Shown here piece after piece: positions 17,175-27,265 of a stretch of 64,000 nucleotides of DNA. Numbering within the stretch: the stretch's first letter is position 1; each line of letters begins with the position of its first letter. The position numbers and the translations under genes are program-made. Source of the DNA: Nostoc sp. CHAB 5834 (GTDB taxonomy: Bacteria > Cyanobacteriota > Cyanobacteriia > Cyanobacteriales > Nostocaceae); NCBI GenBank assembly GCA_020829485.1, contig JAIVFU010000007.1, positions 62,001 through 126,000 on the forward strand, read 5' to 3'. The notes beneath the pieces were generated by a model. It was not told where the DNA came from and searched no databases. It was given only the letters and a program-made list of their open reading frames with translations.

Positions 17175-20100
17175 TCAACGGTATAGCCAAACCCGCAATA
17201 ATGAAAGCAATTGCTCAGTATCTACGGGTTTAGTAATGTAATCTGATGCACCGGCTTCAATACACTTCTCGCGATCGCCTTGCATGGCTTTAGCGGTTAG
17301 TGCAATAATCGGCAAAGATTTAAATTGCTCGTTTTGGCGAATCTGGCGGGTTGTTTCATAACCATCCATTTCTGGCATCATTACGTCCATCAAAACGACA
17401 TCAACATCTGGTGTACTTTCCAATAGGGTAATCCCCTCTCTGCCGTTTTCAGCGTATAAAACCTGTATTTGATAACGCTCCAGCATACTTGTCAGCGCGA
17501 AGATATTACGCACATCGTCGTCTACAATTAGTGCTTTTTTGCCAGCGAGTAAGTAGTCTATGGAATGCAGTTGTTCAAGTATTTGTCGCTTGGGTTCAGG
17601 TAAATTTGCTTGGACTCGGTGTAAAAATAATGCTGTTTCATCGAGAAGACGTTCGGGCGATCGCACATCTTTAATGATGATTGTTTCGGCAATTCGTCTG
17701 AGTTCCGTTTCTTGAGCTTTGCTAATTTCTCTACCTGTGTAGACAATGATTGGTAAAGTTTTACCGTGAGGTAGAAGCTTTATCTGCTCAATTAGTTCAA
17801 ATCCGGTCATGTCGGGTAGCCCTAAATCGAGAACGAGGCAATCAAAATGCTGGGCGCGAATAGCTTCTAAAGTTGCTGCACCCGTGGCAACCGCAGTGGT
17901 AGAAACATCGTTGTTACCAATTAACTCAACAATACTAAGCCGTTGAGTGTCGTCGTCTTCGACTACTAATAAATTTTTCACCTGTCGCTCAACAAAACCT
18001 TTAATTTTGGTCAACGCCTCGGATATTGTCTCGCTGGTTAAGGGCTTTTGCAGATATGCGATCGCACCTAGTTGCAAACCGCGCTGTCTCCCTTCTTCAA
18101 CTGTCATAATATGTACAGGAATGTGACGGGTATTTGGGTCATGCTTCAGACGATCTAATACCGTCCAACCATCCATTTCTGGCAACCTGATATCTAGTAA
18201 AATGGCTGAAGGCTGGAATTGCTGCGCTAACATCAAACCTGTACTGCCGGTTTGAGCAGTGATTACCTTAAATCCGTGCTGTTGCGCCATCTCTAGCAAG
18301 ATCCGTGCAAAATTAACGTCATCCTCAACAATTAGTAACACGCGATCGCCTCTTTCTATAGTCGTGCGATCGTCATTAATCATTGTAGAGACGCGATTCA
18401 TCGCGTCTGTATTAGACCCGATTAATCGCGTTTCTAAGTAAGGAGTGCTGAGTTGTGTCGATATTGACTCAGGATTCAATTGTGGGAAGTAAAATGTAAA
18501 GGTGCTACCTTGACCAGGTTGACTGATTAGTTTAATTTCGCCGCCAAAGAGACGGGCAATTTCGCGGCTAATTGATAAGCCCAATCCAGTACCGCCGTAT
18601 CTCCGACTCGTAGAGCCATCAGCTTGCTGAAATGCCTCGAAAATCACTTTCTGCTTATCGGGGGCAATGCCAATGCCTGTATCGCTGACTGAGAACGCAA
18701 TGACATTTTGGGCGCGATTTAAAGTTACTTGGTCTTTGCTCCATCCCTGCTTCGCCACTGCAATCTGTAAGCGTACCTCCCCTTTTTCTGTAAATTTAAA
18801 AGCGTTGGAGAGGAGATTTTTCAACACCTGTTGTAAGCGTTTGACATCTGTGTAGATGGTTGTGGGCAATTCGGGAGTCAATTCAATTATGAAACCAAGT
18901 CCTTTGCTCTGAGCGATTTGTCGGAAGGTGCGCTCAATCTGATCGCCCAACTCTGTCAATGGCATTTGAGTCATGTCAATTGACATAGTTCCAGATTCAA
19001 TTTTAGCGAGATCCAGAATGTCATTAATTAACGCCAACAAATCATTACCTGCTGAGTAAATTGTTTGGCTGTATTCGACTTGCTTGGCGCTGAGATTGTG
19101 ATCAATGTTATCTGCCAACAACTTCGCCAAAATCAACAAGCTGTTCAACGGTGTCCGCAGTTCATGGGACATATTAGCGAGAAATTCTGATTTGTATTTT
19201 GAAGAAAGGGCGAGTTGTTCAGCTTTGTCTTCTAAAGAGAGTCTTGCTTGTTCGATTTCCCGATTTTTGCGCTCGACTTCTTTCTTTTGCATCGCCAACA
19301 ACTCTGCCTTTTCTTCTAATTCGGCGTTGGTTTGTTGCAACTCCTCTTGCTGTCCTTTGAGTAAATCTTCAGAGGCTTTGAGTGATTGCGCTTGTTCTTC
19401 TAAGCGCTTGTTAGTTTCCCTGAGTTCGCTTTGCTGGGATTGTAGTTCTTCAGCTAAAGATTGCGACTGCTTGAGTAATTCTTCAGTTCGCATGGATGCT
19501 GCGATCGTGTTGAGGACGATCGCTATACTTTCGGTAAGCTGGTCGAAGAATGTCAGATGAATTTCGCTAAAACGCCGGAAGGATGCTAATTCTATGACTG
19601 CTGTCACCTGTCCTTCAAAAAGTACAGGTAACACCACGGCATTAAGTGGAGACGATTCTCCTAAACCAGAGGCAATTCTGACATAATCACTTGGTACATC
19701 TGTCAACAGTATTCGCTCTTTTTCTAAAGCGCATTGTCCCACCAAACCTTCACCCAAGTGGAAACGGTTAGCCAAATGTCTGCGTTCGCGGTAAGCGTAG
19801 CTACTAATTAGTTTTAAATACGGTGTATGTTCAGCAGACTCCATCAGGAAGAATACGCCGTGTTGCGCTCCTACTAAGGGTGCTAGTTCTGAAAGAATCA
19901 GTTTAGATACGGTTTCTAAGTCTCGCTGCCCTTGCAGCATTCGGGTAAACTTGGCTAGGTTAGTTTTCAACCAATCTTGCTCAGTATTTTTCTGCGTTGT
20001 CTCCCGCAGATTAGCAATCATCTGGTTGATATTGTCTTTGAGGATCGCTACTTCCCCTAGTGCTTCGACGGCAATTGAACGAGTTAAATCACCTTTAGTT

Positions 20101-23100
20101 ACAGCTGTAGCAACTTCTGCGATCGCTCTTAATTGAGTTGTCAGTGTAGCAGCAAGTTCATTTACATTATCCGTCAAATCTTTCCAAGTTCCAGCCGCCC
20201 CAGGTACTCTCGCTTGTCCGCCTAACTTCCCTTCAATTCCCACTTCTCGCGCTACTGTAGTTACCTGATTGGCAAATGTCGCTAGGGTATCAATCATCTC
20301 GTTGATTGTCTCTGCCAAGGTTTCAATTTCTCCCTTAGCATCTAACATCAGTTTCCGTTTCAAGTCACCGTTAGCAACTGCCGTTACAACTCTGGCAATA
20401 CCGCGAACTTGTGCCGTTAAGTTACCCGCCATCGAGTTAACGTTATCTGTTAAATCCTTCCAAGTTCCCGCTACACCTTGGACTTGCGCTTGTCCACCTA
20501 GCTTCCCTTCAGTTCCCACTTCCCGCGCCACCCGCGTTACTTCACTTGCAAAGGAACTAAGTTGATCCACCATTGTATTGGTGGTGTTCTTCAAGTCCAA
20601 AATTTCGCCTTTGGCATCGACGGTAATTTTCTTAGATAAGTCGCCATTAGCTACCGCCTTAGTAACTTCCGCGATGTTGCGAACTTGTCCGGTGAGGTTC
20701 CCCGCCATCGAGTTAACGTTATCTGTTAAATCTTTCCAAGTTCCTGCAACTCCTCTGACGTAGGCTTGCACACCAAGTTTACCTTCCGTTCCCACCTCAC
20801 GGGCAACTCTTGTAACTTCTGATGCAAAAGAATTTAGCTGATCCACCATTGTATTAATGGTGTTTTTAAGCTCTTGAATTTCACCTTTCACATCGACGGT
20901 GATTTTCTTAGATAAGTCGCCGTTAGCTACCGCCGTAGTAACTTCGGCAATGTTCCGCACTTGTGCTGTTAAACTTCCCGCCATGAAGTTTACGCTGTCG
21001 GTTAAATCCTTCCAAGTTCCAGCTACACCCTTAACTTCTGCTTGTACACCTAATTTACCTTCAGTTCCCACCTCACGGGCAACTCTTGTTACTTCCGATG
21101 CAAAGGAATTAAGTTGATCCACCATTGTATTAACGGTGTTTTTCAACTCTAAAATTTCACCTTTGACATCAACAGAGATTTTCTTAGATAAATCGCCATT
21201 AGCTACAGCTGTGGTGACTGCGGCAATATTCCGCACTTGTGCCGTTAAACTTCCCGCCATGAAGTTTACGCTGTCGGTTAAATCTTTCCAAGTTCCGGCT
21301 ACACCACGCACATCTGCTTGTACACCTAATTTACCCTCGCTTCCCACTTCCCGCGCCACCCGCGTCACTTCCGATGCAAAGGAATTAAGTTGATCCACCA
21401 TTATATTGATGGTATTCTTGAGTTCGAGAATTTCGCCTTTGACAGCAACAGTAATTTTCTTAGATAAATCACCATTTGCGATCGCAGTTGTCACTTCGGC
21501 AATGTTCCGCACCTGTGCCGTCAAGCTTCCCGCCATGAAGTTCACGCTGTCAGTTAAATCTTTCCAAGTACCAGCAACGTCTTTGACTTCTGCTTGTACA
21601 CCCAATTTACCTTCAGTTCCCACTTCCCGCGCCACCCGCGTTACTTCACTTGCAAAAGAACTAAGTTGATCCACCATTGTATTAATGGTATTTTTCAACT
21701 CCAGAATTTCACCTTTGACATCAACGGTGATTTTCTTAGATAAATCGCCTGTTGCAACCGCCGTAGTGACTTCGGCAATATTCCGCACCTGTGCCGTTAA
21801 ACTTCCCGCCATGAAGTTTACGCTGTCAGTTAAATCTTTCCAAGTGCCAGCCACACCCTTAACTTCTGCTTGCACGCCCAGTTTACCCTCACTTCCTACC
21901 TCACGAGCAACCCTTGTTACTTCTGATGCAAAGGAATTTAGTTGATCCACCATTGTGTTAATGGTATTTTTGAGTTCCAGAATTTCACCTTTGACATCAA
22001 CGGTAATTTTCTTAGATAAGTCACCTGTTGCAACCGCCGTAGTGACTTCGGCAATATTCCGCACCTGTGCCGTTAAACTTCCCGCCATGAAGTTTACACT
22101 GTCGGTCAAATCTTTCCAAGTTCCAGCTACGCCGCGCACATCGGCTTGCACACCTAGTTTACCTTCACTGCCAACTTCACGAGCAACTCTTGTTACTTCA
22201 CTTGCAAAGGAACTGAGTTGATCCACCATTATATTGATGGTATTCTTGAGTTCAAAAATTTCACCTCTAACATCGACGGTGATTTTTTTAGATAGATCAC
22301 CATTTGCGATCGCAGTGGCAACTTCGGCAATATTTCGCACCTGTCCGGTGAGATTACCCGCCATTAAGTTAACGTTGTCAGTTAAATCTTTCCAAGTCCC
22401 CGCCACACCGCGCACTTCTGCTTGTACGCCCAACTTCCCTTCAGTTCCCACCTCACGGGCAACTCTTGTTACTTCACTTGCAAAGGAATTCAGTTGATCC
22501 ACCATTGTGTTGATGGTGTTTTTCAACTCCAGAATTTCACCTTTCACATCCACAGTAATTTTCTTGGATAAATCGCCATTCGCTACCGCCGTTGTCACTT
22601 CCGCAATATTCCGCACCTGTGCCGTCAAGCTTCCCGCCATGAAGTTTACGCTATCGGTAAGGTCTTTCCACGTACCCGCTACCCCCCGCACTTCTGCTTG
22701 TCCGCCTAATTTTCCTTCTGCACCCACCTCACGCGCAACCCTTGTTACTTCCGATGCAAAGGAATTAAGTTGATCCACCATAATGTTGACGGTGTTTTTC
22801 AACTCTAAAATTTCGCCTTTGACATCAACAGTGATTTTCTTGGATAAGTCGCCATTTGCTACCGCCGTTGTCACTTCCGCAATATTACGGACTTGGGCTG
22901 TTAAATTCCCTGCCATCAAGTTAACGTTGTCAGTTAAATCCTTCCAAGTACCTGCAACACCTTTAACTTCTGCTTGTACGCCCAACTTCCCTTCAGTTCC
23001 CACCTCACGGGCAACTCGTGTAACTTCCGATGCAAAGGAATTAAGCTGATCCACCATTGTGTTGACGGTGTTTTTTAGTTCAAGAATTTCGCCTTTCACA

Positions 23101-23777
23101 TTAACGGTGATTTTTTTAGATAGATCACCATTTGCGATCGCAGTGGCAACTTCGGCAATGTTGCGAACTTGTCCGGTGAGATTACCCGCCATCAAGTTAA
23201 CGTTATCAGTTAAATCTTTCCAAGTGCCAGCGACACCTTGCACTTCGGCTTGAACGCCCAACTTCCCTTCAGTTCCGACTTCACGGGCAACTCGTGTTAC
23301 TTCCGATGCAAAAGAACCAAGCCGATCTACCATCGTGTTAACGATATTAGCAGTTTGGAGAAATTCACCTTGCAGAGGTCTGCCTTCAATTTCTGTAGCG
23401 ATCGTTTGGGATAAGTCACCATTGGCGACTGACCGAATTACCCGCGTAGTTTCAGCCGTTGGTTGAACTAAATCTGTAATTAGAGTATTGACAGAAGTAA
23501 CACAATTTAACCAAGAACCCCGAACATCTCCGAGAGAGGCGCGATCGGCAATTTTGCCTTCTTTGCCGACAACATTACCAATGCGTTGTAGCTCCGCCGC
23601 CATTCGCTCATTTTGATCAATAATATCATTGAGCGTATCAGCTATTTTCCCTGCCACACCAGTATGGTCTATGGGCATCCGAGCCGAGAAGTCACCCTGT
23701 TTAACAGCATTCAGCGTTCTTAGTAGCTGATTTAAATCTAGATTGTCACTGTCTCTAGTTAACTGTTCGGTTGCCAT
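17175..23777 (-). CDS. Poly-HAMP hybrid histidine kinase with GAF and three receiver domains
   Basis: 2200 residues with no membrane segment, probably cytoplasmic. Residues about 15-1280 are a long HAMP array: a degenerate first unit and then twelve near-identical 92-residue units (core [20 protein letters not shown], then [15 protein letters not shown]). A GAF domain follows (about 1285-1440), a coiled coil, HisKA with [10 protein letters not shown] (His about 1537) and a HATPase ([19 protein letters not shown]). Three receivers end the protein, with acceptor Asp in [12 protein letters not shown] (about 1860), [12 protein letters not shown] (about 1982) and [13 protein letters not shown] (about 2129). 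The layout resembles fungal group III (Nik1-type) kinases, which use HAMP repeats for osmosensing, but with about twice as many. Residues about 1781-1797 are repeat-derived. Confidence 0.93.
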   Translation of the reverse strand: MATEQLTRDSDNLDLNQLLRTLNAVKQGDFSARMPIDHTGVAGKIADTLNDIIDQNERMAAELQRIGNVVGKEGKIADRASLGDVRGSWLNCVTSVNTLITDLVQPTAETTRVIRSVANGDLSQTIATEIEGRPLQGEFLQTANIVNTMVDRLGSFASEVTRVAREVGTEGKLGVQAEVQGVAGTWKDLTDNVNLMAGNLTGQVRNIAEVATAIANGDLSKKITVNVKGEILELKNTVNTMVDQLNSFASEVTRVAREVGTEGKLGVQAEVKGVAGTWKDLTDNVNLMAGNLTAQVRNIAEVTTAVANGDLSKKITVDVKGEILELKNTVNIMVDQLNSFASEVTRVAREVGAEGKLGGQAEVRGVAGTWKDLTDSVNFMAGSLTAQVRNIAEVTTAVANGDLSKKITVDVKGEILELKNTINTMVDQLNSFASEVTRVAREVGTEGKLGVQAEVRGVAGTWKDLTDNVNLMAGNLTGQVRNIAEVATAIANGDLSKKITVDVRGEIFELKNTINIMVDQLSSFASEVTRVAREVGSEGKLGVQADVRGVAGTWKDLTDSVNFMAGSLTAQVRNIAEVTTAVATGDLSKKITVDVKGEILELKNTINTMVDQLNSFASEVTRVAREVGSEGKLGVQAEVKGVAGTWKDLTDSVNFMAGSLTAQVRNIAEVTTAVATGDLSKKITVDVKGEILELKNTINTMVDQLSSFASEVTRVAREVGTEGKLGVQAEVKDVAGTWKDLTDSVNFMAGSLTAQVRNIAEVTTAIANGDLSKKITVAVKGEILELKNTINIMVDQLNSFASEVTRVAREVGSEGKLGVQADVRGVAGTWKDLTDSVNFMAGSLTAQVRNIAAVTTAVANGDLSKKISVDVKGEILELKNTVNTMVDQLNSFASEVTRVAREVGTEGKLGVQAEVKGVAGTWKDLTDSVNFMAGSLTAQVRNIAEVTTAVANGDLSKKITVDVKGEIQELKNTINTMVDQLNSFASEVTRVAREVGTEGKLGVQAYVRGVAGTWKDLTDNVNSMAGNLTGQVRNIAEVTKAVANGDLSKKITVDAKGEILDLKNTTNTMVDQLSSFASEVTRVAREVGTEGKLGGQAQVQGVAGTWKDLTDNVNSMAGNLTAQVRGIARVVTAVANGDLKRKLMLDAKGEIETLAETINEMIDTLATFANQVTTVAREVGIEGKLGGQARVPGAAGTWKDLTDNVNELAATLTTQLRAIAEVATAVTKGDLTRSIAVEALGEVAILKDNINQMIANLRETTQKNTEQDWLKTNLAKFTRMLQGQRDLETVSKLILSELAPLVGAQHGVFFLMESAEHTPYLKLISSYAYRERRHLANRFHLGEGLVGQCALEKERILLTDVPSDYVRIASGLGESSPLNAVVLPVLFEGQVTAVIELASFRRFSEIHLTFFDQLTESIAIVLNTIAASMRTEELLKQSQSLAEELQSQQSELRETNKRLEEQAQSLKASEDLLKGQQEELQQTNAELEEKAELLAMQKKEVERKNREIEQARLSLEDKAEQLALSSKYKSEFLANMSHELRTPLNSLLILAKLLADNIDHNLSAKQVEYSQTIYSAGNDLLALINDILDLAKIESGTMSIDMTQMPLTELGDQIERTFRQIAQSKGLGFIIELTPELPTTIYTDVKRLQQVLKNLLSNAFKFTEKGEVRLQIAVAKQGWSKDQVTLNRAQNVIAFSVSDTGIGIAPDKQKVIFEAFQQADGSTSRRYGGTGLGLSISREIARLFGGEIKLISQPGQGSTFTFYFPQLNPESISTQLSTPYLETRLIGSNTDAMNRVSTMINDDRTTIERGDRVLLIVEDDVNFARILLEMAQQHGFKVITAQTGSTGLMLAQQFQPSAILLDIRLPEMDGWTVLDRLKHDPNTRHIPVHIMTVEEGRQRGLQLGAIAYLQKPLTSETISEALTKIKGFVERQVKNLLVVEDDDTQRLSIVELIGNNDVSTTAVATGAATLEAIRAQHFDCLVLDLGLPDMTGFELIEQIKLLPHGKTLPIIVYTGREISKAQETELRRIAETIIIKDVRSPERLLDETALFLHRVQANLPEPKRQILEQLHSIDYLLAGKKALIVDDDVRNIFALTSMLERYQIQVLYAENGREGITLLESTPDVDVVLMDVMMPEMDGYETTRQIRQNEQFKSLPIIALTAKAMQGDREKCIEAGASDYITKPVDTEQLLSLLRVWLYR
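18384..18432 (-). repeat. GTAGAGACGCG palindrome translated in kinase linker
   Basis: TGTAGAGACGCGATTCATCG and a second ATTAATCGCG lie between the HATPase and first receiver. They belong to the GTAGAGACG hairpin group found inside several MITEs in this window and are read in frame as part of an apparently dispensable linker. Confidence 0.65.
20260..23340 (-). repeat. 276-bp tandem repeats encoding HAMP units
   Basis: The phrase GATCCACCATTGT and its variants recur every 276 bp (for example near 20565, 20843, 21119, 21395, 21671, 21947, 22223, 22499, 22775, 23051 and 23327). Units are close in DNA as well as protein sequence, pointing to expansion by unequal recombination. Opposite-strand frames of about 86-88 codons recur in each unit and are by-products of the repeat. 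Confidence 0.9.
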
Positions 23778-24110
23778 AGCCTTATCTCTAAAAAATTTCC
23801 TGAGTTTTTGTGTTTAAAAAAGGTTTTATCCAAGCAGAAAGTTGATTTTAACTCTCATCAGTGTTTTTAAGTTTTCTGGTACTCGCCATAGCAACAAATC
23901 TTTGGTAATTTGATTAGCTTAGAATATGTAGTTATTTAAGAATTACGAATTATTTAACTGTCGAATGTCCCTGGTGGTGACTGATACTGAGGCTTGCACT
24001 AGTAAGACGTACTCATTCTAATGATAACGGGGGAAATTAGAATTTCTCAACGGGCAAGGCTATAGGGGTTGGTTAGGAAATGCCTCAATTTGGACGTAGT
24101 GGTGCGCCCC
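23778..24110. other. Upstream region of the poly-HAMP kinase
   Basis: AT-rich spacer that should contain the kinase promoter (read leftwards). No coding features, repeats or clear regulatory motif could be assigned. A MITE begins at its right edge. Confidence 0.4.
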
Positions 24111-24270
24111 AAGCTGTCAACTGACTTTTCACGTTATGTGGAAAAGCCAACGATTGACCTAACCCCCTTCCCGATGCTCTAAGGGGAAAAATTCAAAGTC
24201 TCTCTCCTTAAAGGAAGAGAGAAATAGAAGTGAGGTTTTCCACATACCGTGAAAAGTCATAAGCTGTCAA
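24111..24270. mobile_element. 140-bp MITE with 10-bp target duplication
   Basis: The element spans 24121-24260. Ends TGACTTTTCACGTTATGTGG and its near-perfect inverse (TTTTCCACATACCGTGAAAAGTCA) differ at one base over 24. It is flanked by the exact direct repeat AAGCTGTCAA at 24111-24120 and 24261-24270. The interior holds a CTCTCTCCTTAAAGGAAGAG hairpin shared with the element at 15391-15529. No open frame of note, so it is non-autonomous. Confidence 0.9.
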
Positions 24271-24307
24271 AGGCATAGCGCGATTAATTCAAATATTATC
24301 TAAATCG

Positions 24308-24535
24308 CTACTCAATAATTTCATCATATTGATTGGTGTCGTCTTCGGGTAATTCTTTAATCTCCACCAATACATCCGCCAAAGTTTTTTCATCTAGCCA
24401 TTGATGACGTTCTTTGGTGTAGTCTCCTTTACCCGGACTGAAATATTGAATAAACCGAATAGTATCGGCAACTCCCAGAGAATTGATCAAGGCATCGTAA
24501 CCCTGTTTAATAATTTCATTTTGGGTTTTCATCAT
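24308..24535 (-). CDS. Small conserved protein next to PIN remnant
   Basis: 75 residues, acidic at the C-terminus (PEDDTNQYDEIIE). IIKQGYDALINSLGVADTIRFIQYFSPGKGDYTKERHQW is a pattern I recall in small cyanobacterial proteins encoded beside PIN-domain genes. The start overlaps the 3' end of the PIN remnant by 20 bp, so the two were probably co-transcribed. It could be the antitoxin or an accessory of a PIN toxin, but it has no recognisable DNA-binding domain and the order (PIN first) is not typical. Since the toxin frame is broken, this gene may be decaying as well. Confidence 0.6.
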   Translation of the reverse strand: MMKTQNEIIKQGYDALINSLGVADTIRFIQYFSPGKGDYTKERHQWLDEKTLADVLVEIKELPEDDTNQYDEIIE

Positions 24536-25000
24536 TACTTTTCTCGACTTGTATTACTTCAGCCAGCCATTGAACGGGATTATTAATCAATACGTTAATT
24601 AATTGAGAGTTTTTTTGAGCTTTTTTGAAGAGTCTGTCATCTGTTGTGAGATATACATCAGCCTGACTTCTTTCGGCGCTGGCGATGTGGGTGGCATCAT
24701 AGCTGGAGAATCCTAATTTTTGAAGTTGAGCGGCTCTGTCTTCAATGAAGGTGCTATTAATAACTTTAATTTTAGCAATATCGAGTAATTTTTTGACGTT
24801 TTGTAGTCTTTCTAAATCAGGTGTTTGGTTTAATTCGGCCATAAAGCACTGCTGTTGATCAGTTTCCAAGCCACTGATTGACATTGATTTAGAATTGTCA
24901 TAACTGCCTGTGCTTCTAAATAAATACGAGATTGCGTCTGGTCATCAAACGGACGATTCAAACAACAAGCATCCAGATAGATTTTATATTGTTTACTCAT
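24516..25000 (-). pseudogene. PIN-domain (VapC-like) gene with a frameshift
   Basis: The start at 25000 gives MSKQYKIYLDACCLNRPFDD and continues to INSSALWPN then stop. Shifting one base near 24841-24847 restores MAELNQTPDLERL and the rest of the domain, including SSYDATHIASAERSQAD and LTTDDRLFKKA. Together this is a full PIN nuclease of about 160 residues with the usual acidic residues (YLDACC, YDATH, TTDD). A single-base loss in the TTTA region explains the break. A downstream ATG could still yield a 122-residue C-terminal piece but it lacks the first catalytic Asp. Confidence 0.8.
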
Positions 25001-25139
25001 GGTGTTTACTCATCTGAATCATATTTAAGTCGGGTTGACTCCGTGAGTAATTTCTACATTATGCCCTCTTTGAGGGCTTTATGATTTTTGGAATTTGAGG
25101 AAAGCAGCAAATCAAAAAATCCTAACTGATAACTGAGGT

Positions 25140-25679
25140 TTGCTAAAGTCAGAAATATCCGGCAACTCCAAGGATTGGCAAATGGTTAGAGAGTACTCAG
25201 CCCAGAAACATCTGCCTCCGCTTGAAAGTGGCGTAGGCGTAGCCCGTCGTAGACATCGCCTAACTCGCCCTGAATTTGAACGGCGTTATGTGGCTGCACC
25301 CCATATCAATAAAGCAGAACTGATTGAAGGAATCGTTTACGTGGCATCTCCTGTAAAACACGAGCAGCATGGCAAACCCCACAGTCGGGTGATAACTTGG
25401 TTAGGAGTCTACCAATCACTGACTCCTGGTGTTGATTTGAGTGATGCCGCAACAGTCAGACTAGATTTAGACAATGAACCCCAGCCAGATGCAGTGCTGT
25501 TTATTGAACCAGACGCAGGGGGACAAACCCGTTTGAGCCGCGACGGTTACATTGAAGGATCTCCCGAATTGATTGTTGAAATTGCAGCAAGTAGCGTTGC
25601 GATCGATACAGGCAGTAAAAAGCAGGTTTATCGCCGAAATGTTTCTCCCAGATTAGACGGTATGCTATTTGTTTGTTGA
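25140..25679 (+). pseudogene. Truncated Uma2-family gene
   Basis: Family sequence runs from about LPPLESG to VAIDTGSKKQVYRRN and includes LIEGIVYVASPVK, QPDAVLFIEP and SPELIVEIAASS. Two defects are visible. A dispersed repeat (25228-25260) is inserted in frame near the N-terminus, adding VGVARRRH. The normal C-terminal third (about 40-50 residues) is missing: after about 25640 the frame reads VSPRLDGMLFVC, which is antisense to the NACHT remnant on the other strand. The gene was therefore cut by a deletion or recombination that joined it tail-to-tail to that remnant. The start is uncertain: the first codon at 25140 is a TTG, and the ATG at about 25182 (MVREYS) looks better. Confidence 0.75.
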
Positions 25680-26616
25680 AAAACATTACACAGCATCCAC
25701 AATAACAGAGGCGTTTCCCCCAATTATTGCAAGCGTCCAGCCAACTGTCGCAGCATTTCATCACCCACCTCTGGCAAATAGGCGCGGACAAAATGCTGCA
25801 TCTGCGCTTCTGTCAGGGGTTGCATTTCCAGTTTTTTTTCAATACCTAAATCACCCCCCACCCCCAAATACCGCGTAGTAAAAATCATCGGCGTGACTCG
25901 GTGGTATTTCTGCCGAAATCCGTCTAAATCTCGTCTAGCTTCATTGTTGGGTAATTCATTCAAACCGTCTACAAGTAACAAAAATTGCCCTGTAAACAGT
26001 AGATTTTCAGGCGTTGCTGAATTAGGGGATGATTCTTGTGGGGTGGGCATCCTGCCCGCCCGGAAATACAAGGGACGGGCAAGATGCCCATCTCACAAAA
26101 ATAGTAAAATCATCCCGCAAATATGCAACCCCGATTTTCAATCTCTATCCTGTTAAGGTTTAAATTATAGCCAGTCAAAAAGTCCCGAATTAAATCCAGC
26201 ACCGAAGTTTTGTAGCGTCTTAACTCCACTAGCACGGGAATTTGCTGATTTGGTTCTCTTTGTTTGGCCTTTTGAGCTTCTTCCCACAACAAACGCTCTA
26301 AAGCTGTAGATTTGCCTGAACCTGGTTTTCCTACTAGCAATACATGGACGGGTGCATACTTCCGTAACCCTTCGAGGATATCCAACCGTTCAATTTTTTC
26401 TCTGTCTGGTGCTTCACCTTCTCGTTGCTGTGGTACTGTTTGCACCCTCAAACTCAAATCTAAGCGTCTGCGCGATTTTTTGGGTTCAAGTCTTTGACGG
26501 TCTATGGCATCAGTTGGCGTGTATAAATCTTGCCATTCTTTATATGTGTCATCCTCGCTCAGAGATTCTAGATACGTTTGAAAATCTATGCTGTGGTCTG
26601 CAACCATAGTAGTCAA
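25629..26616 (-). pseudogene. Broken NACHT-type STAND ATPase
   Basis: Reading leftwards from 26616, an N-terminal region (YLESLSEDDTYKEWQDLYTPTDA) leads to Walker A GKPGSGKST, then LVELRRYKTSVLDLIRDFL. At ENRG the frame meets a palindromic repeat (26035-26105) and stops. Beyond it the domain resumes with FTGQFLLLVDGLNELPN (Walker B), IFTTRYLGVGGDLGIEKK and LTEAQMQHFVRAYLP. It stops again at a TAA after AGRLQ (25724), yet LGETPLLLWMLCNVFQQ continues in the same frame to about 25640. There is then a junction with the Uma2 remnant. The gene has thus an insertion, a nonsense codon and loss of its sensor C-terminus. Intact relatives belong to signal-transducing or defence-type STAND proteins. Confidence 0.85.
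26035..26105. repeat. GGGGTGGGC palindrome inserted in NACHT gene
   Basis: CTTGTGGGGTGGGCATCC and its inverse (GATGCCCATCTCACAA) enclose a short spacer; GATGATT/AATCATC extends the inverted ends. It separates the Walker A and Walker B halves of the NACHT remnant. Confidence 0.8.
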
Positions 26617-26710
26617 TTGACCGAGGACTTTTAAGCGCTCTTTTATATACTACACAATAAAACGCTCAATCCTTTCTATGGTGTCCGTCCTACAATAGTA
26701 AAATTGATAT

Positions 26711-26836
26711 CCCGCAAGGAACTGAAGTTCCTTGCTAATAGCAAAAGTCATCTGAAGATGACTAAATATACTCAAAAATATTTAGTCTACTTTAGTAGAC
26801 TTTAGCTATTAGCCTGGGAATTGATTCCCAGGCGGG
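26711..26836. repeat. Cruciform element, intact copy
   Basis: CCCGC with the hairpin AAGGAACTGAAGTTCCTT, then GCTAATAGC and AAGTCATCTGAAGATGACT on the left. A small central palindrome GACTAAATAT/ATATTTAGTC follows, then GTCTACTTTAGTAGAC, GCTATTAGC, TGGGAATTGATTCCCA and GGCGGG on the right. The two halves are also mutually complementary, so the whole folds as a branched cruciform. It is the closest match to the interrupted copy at 47020-47369. Confidence 0.85.
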
Positions 26837-27265
26837 TGAGGAAGCTAACAGATCAATGTTGGGTTTCGTTCCTCAACCCAACCTACAATCAATTTTTTTG
26901 CAACAATTTAGTTTTGACACGCCACTACGTATTTTTTCAACTCACGATCGCACCCGACACGCCATTCATAGATCCATTTGCAGAAGAAAGCTTCACAGAA
27001 TCGGCTGCTAAAGAATTGGTGAGTTTAGAATTGCCTACTACGCTTTGCTTCTTCTTAGTATTACCTCGTCTAGCACCACCCGCCTGTGGCGACCTCCTTA
27101 AACAGGTGAATTATAATTTTCAACAGAACGTAACATGACTCATACTGAAGCTGAAGACTGGCAAATGCCAGAGTTCTAGTTTAATTATCTCAAGACACAA
27201 TAACCTTAATAGCAGTTAGTGATTTTAACAGTGATGCGTTAATAAGCTTTAACGCATCTATTTTC
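26837..27265. other. Spacer upstream of broken genes and after bchH
   Basis: Contains TTGGGTTTCGTTCCTCAACC (26861-26888), repeated at 38527-38554. The frame through 26940-27060 (FIDPFAEESFTESAAKEL) has no recognisable family or start and I do not call it. A 14-codon ATG frame at 27134 is too small to support. Confidence 0.4.

Noticed and set aside
20260..23253. Series of forward-strand open frames of about 86-88 codons
   Set aside because: They recur with the 276-bp HAMP units and are by-products of the repeat on the opposite strand.
26821..27138. 105-codon forward frame
   Set aside because: It begins in a cruciform element and has no family pattern or ribosome site.
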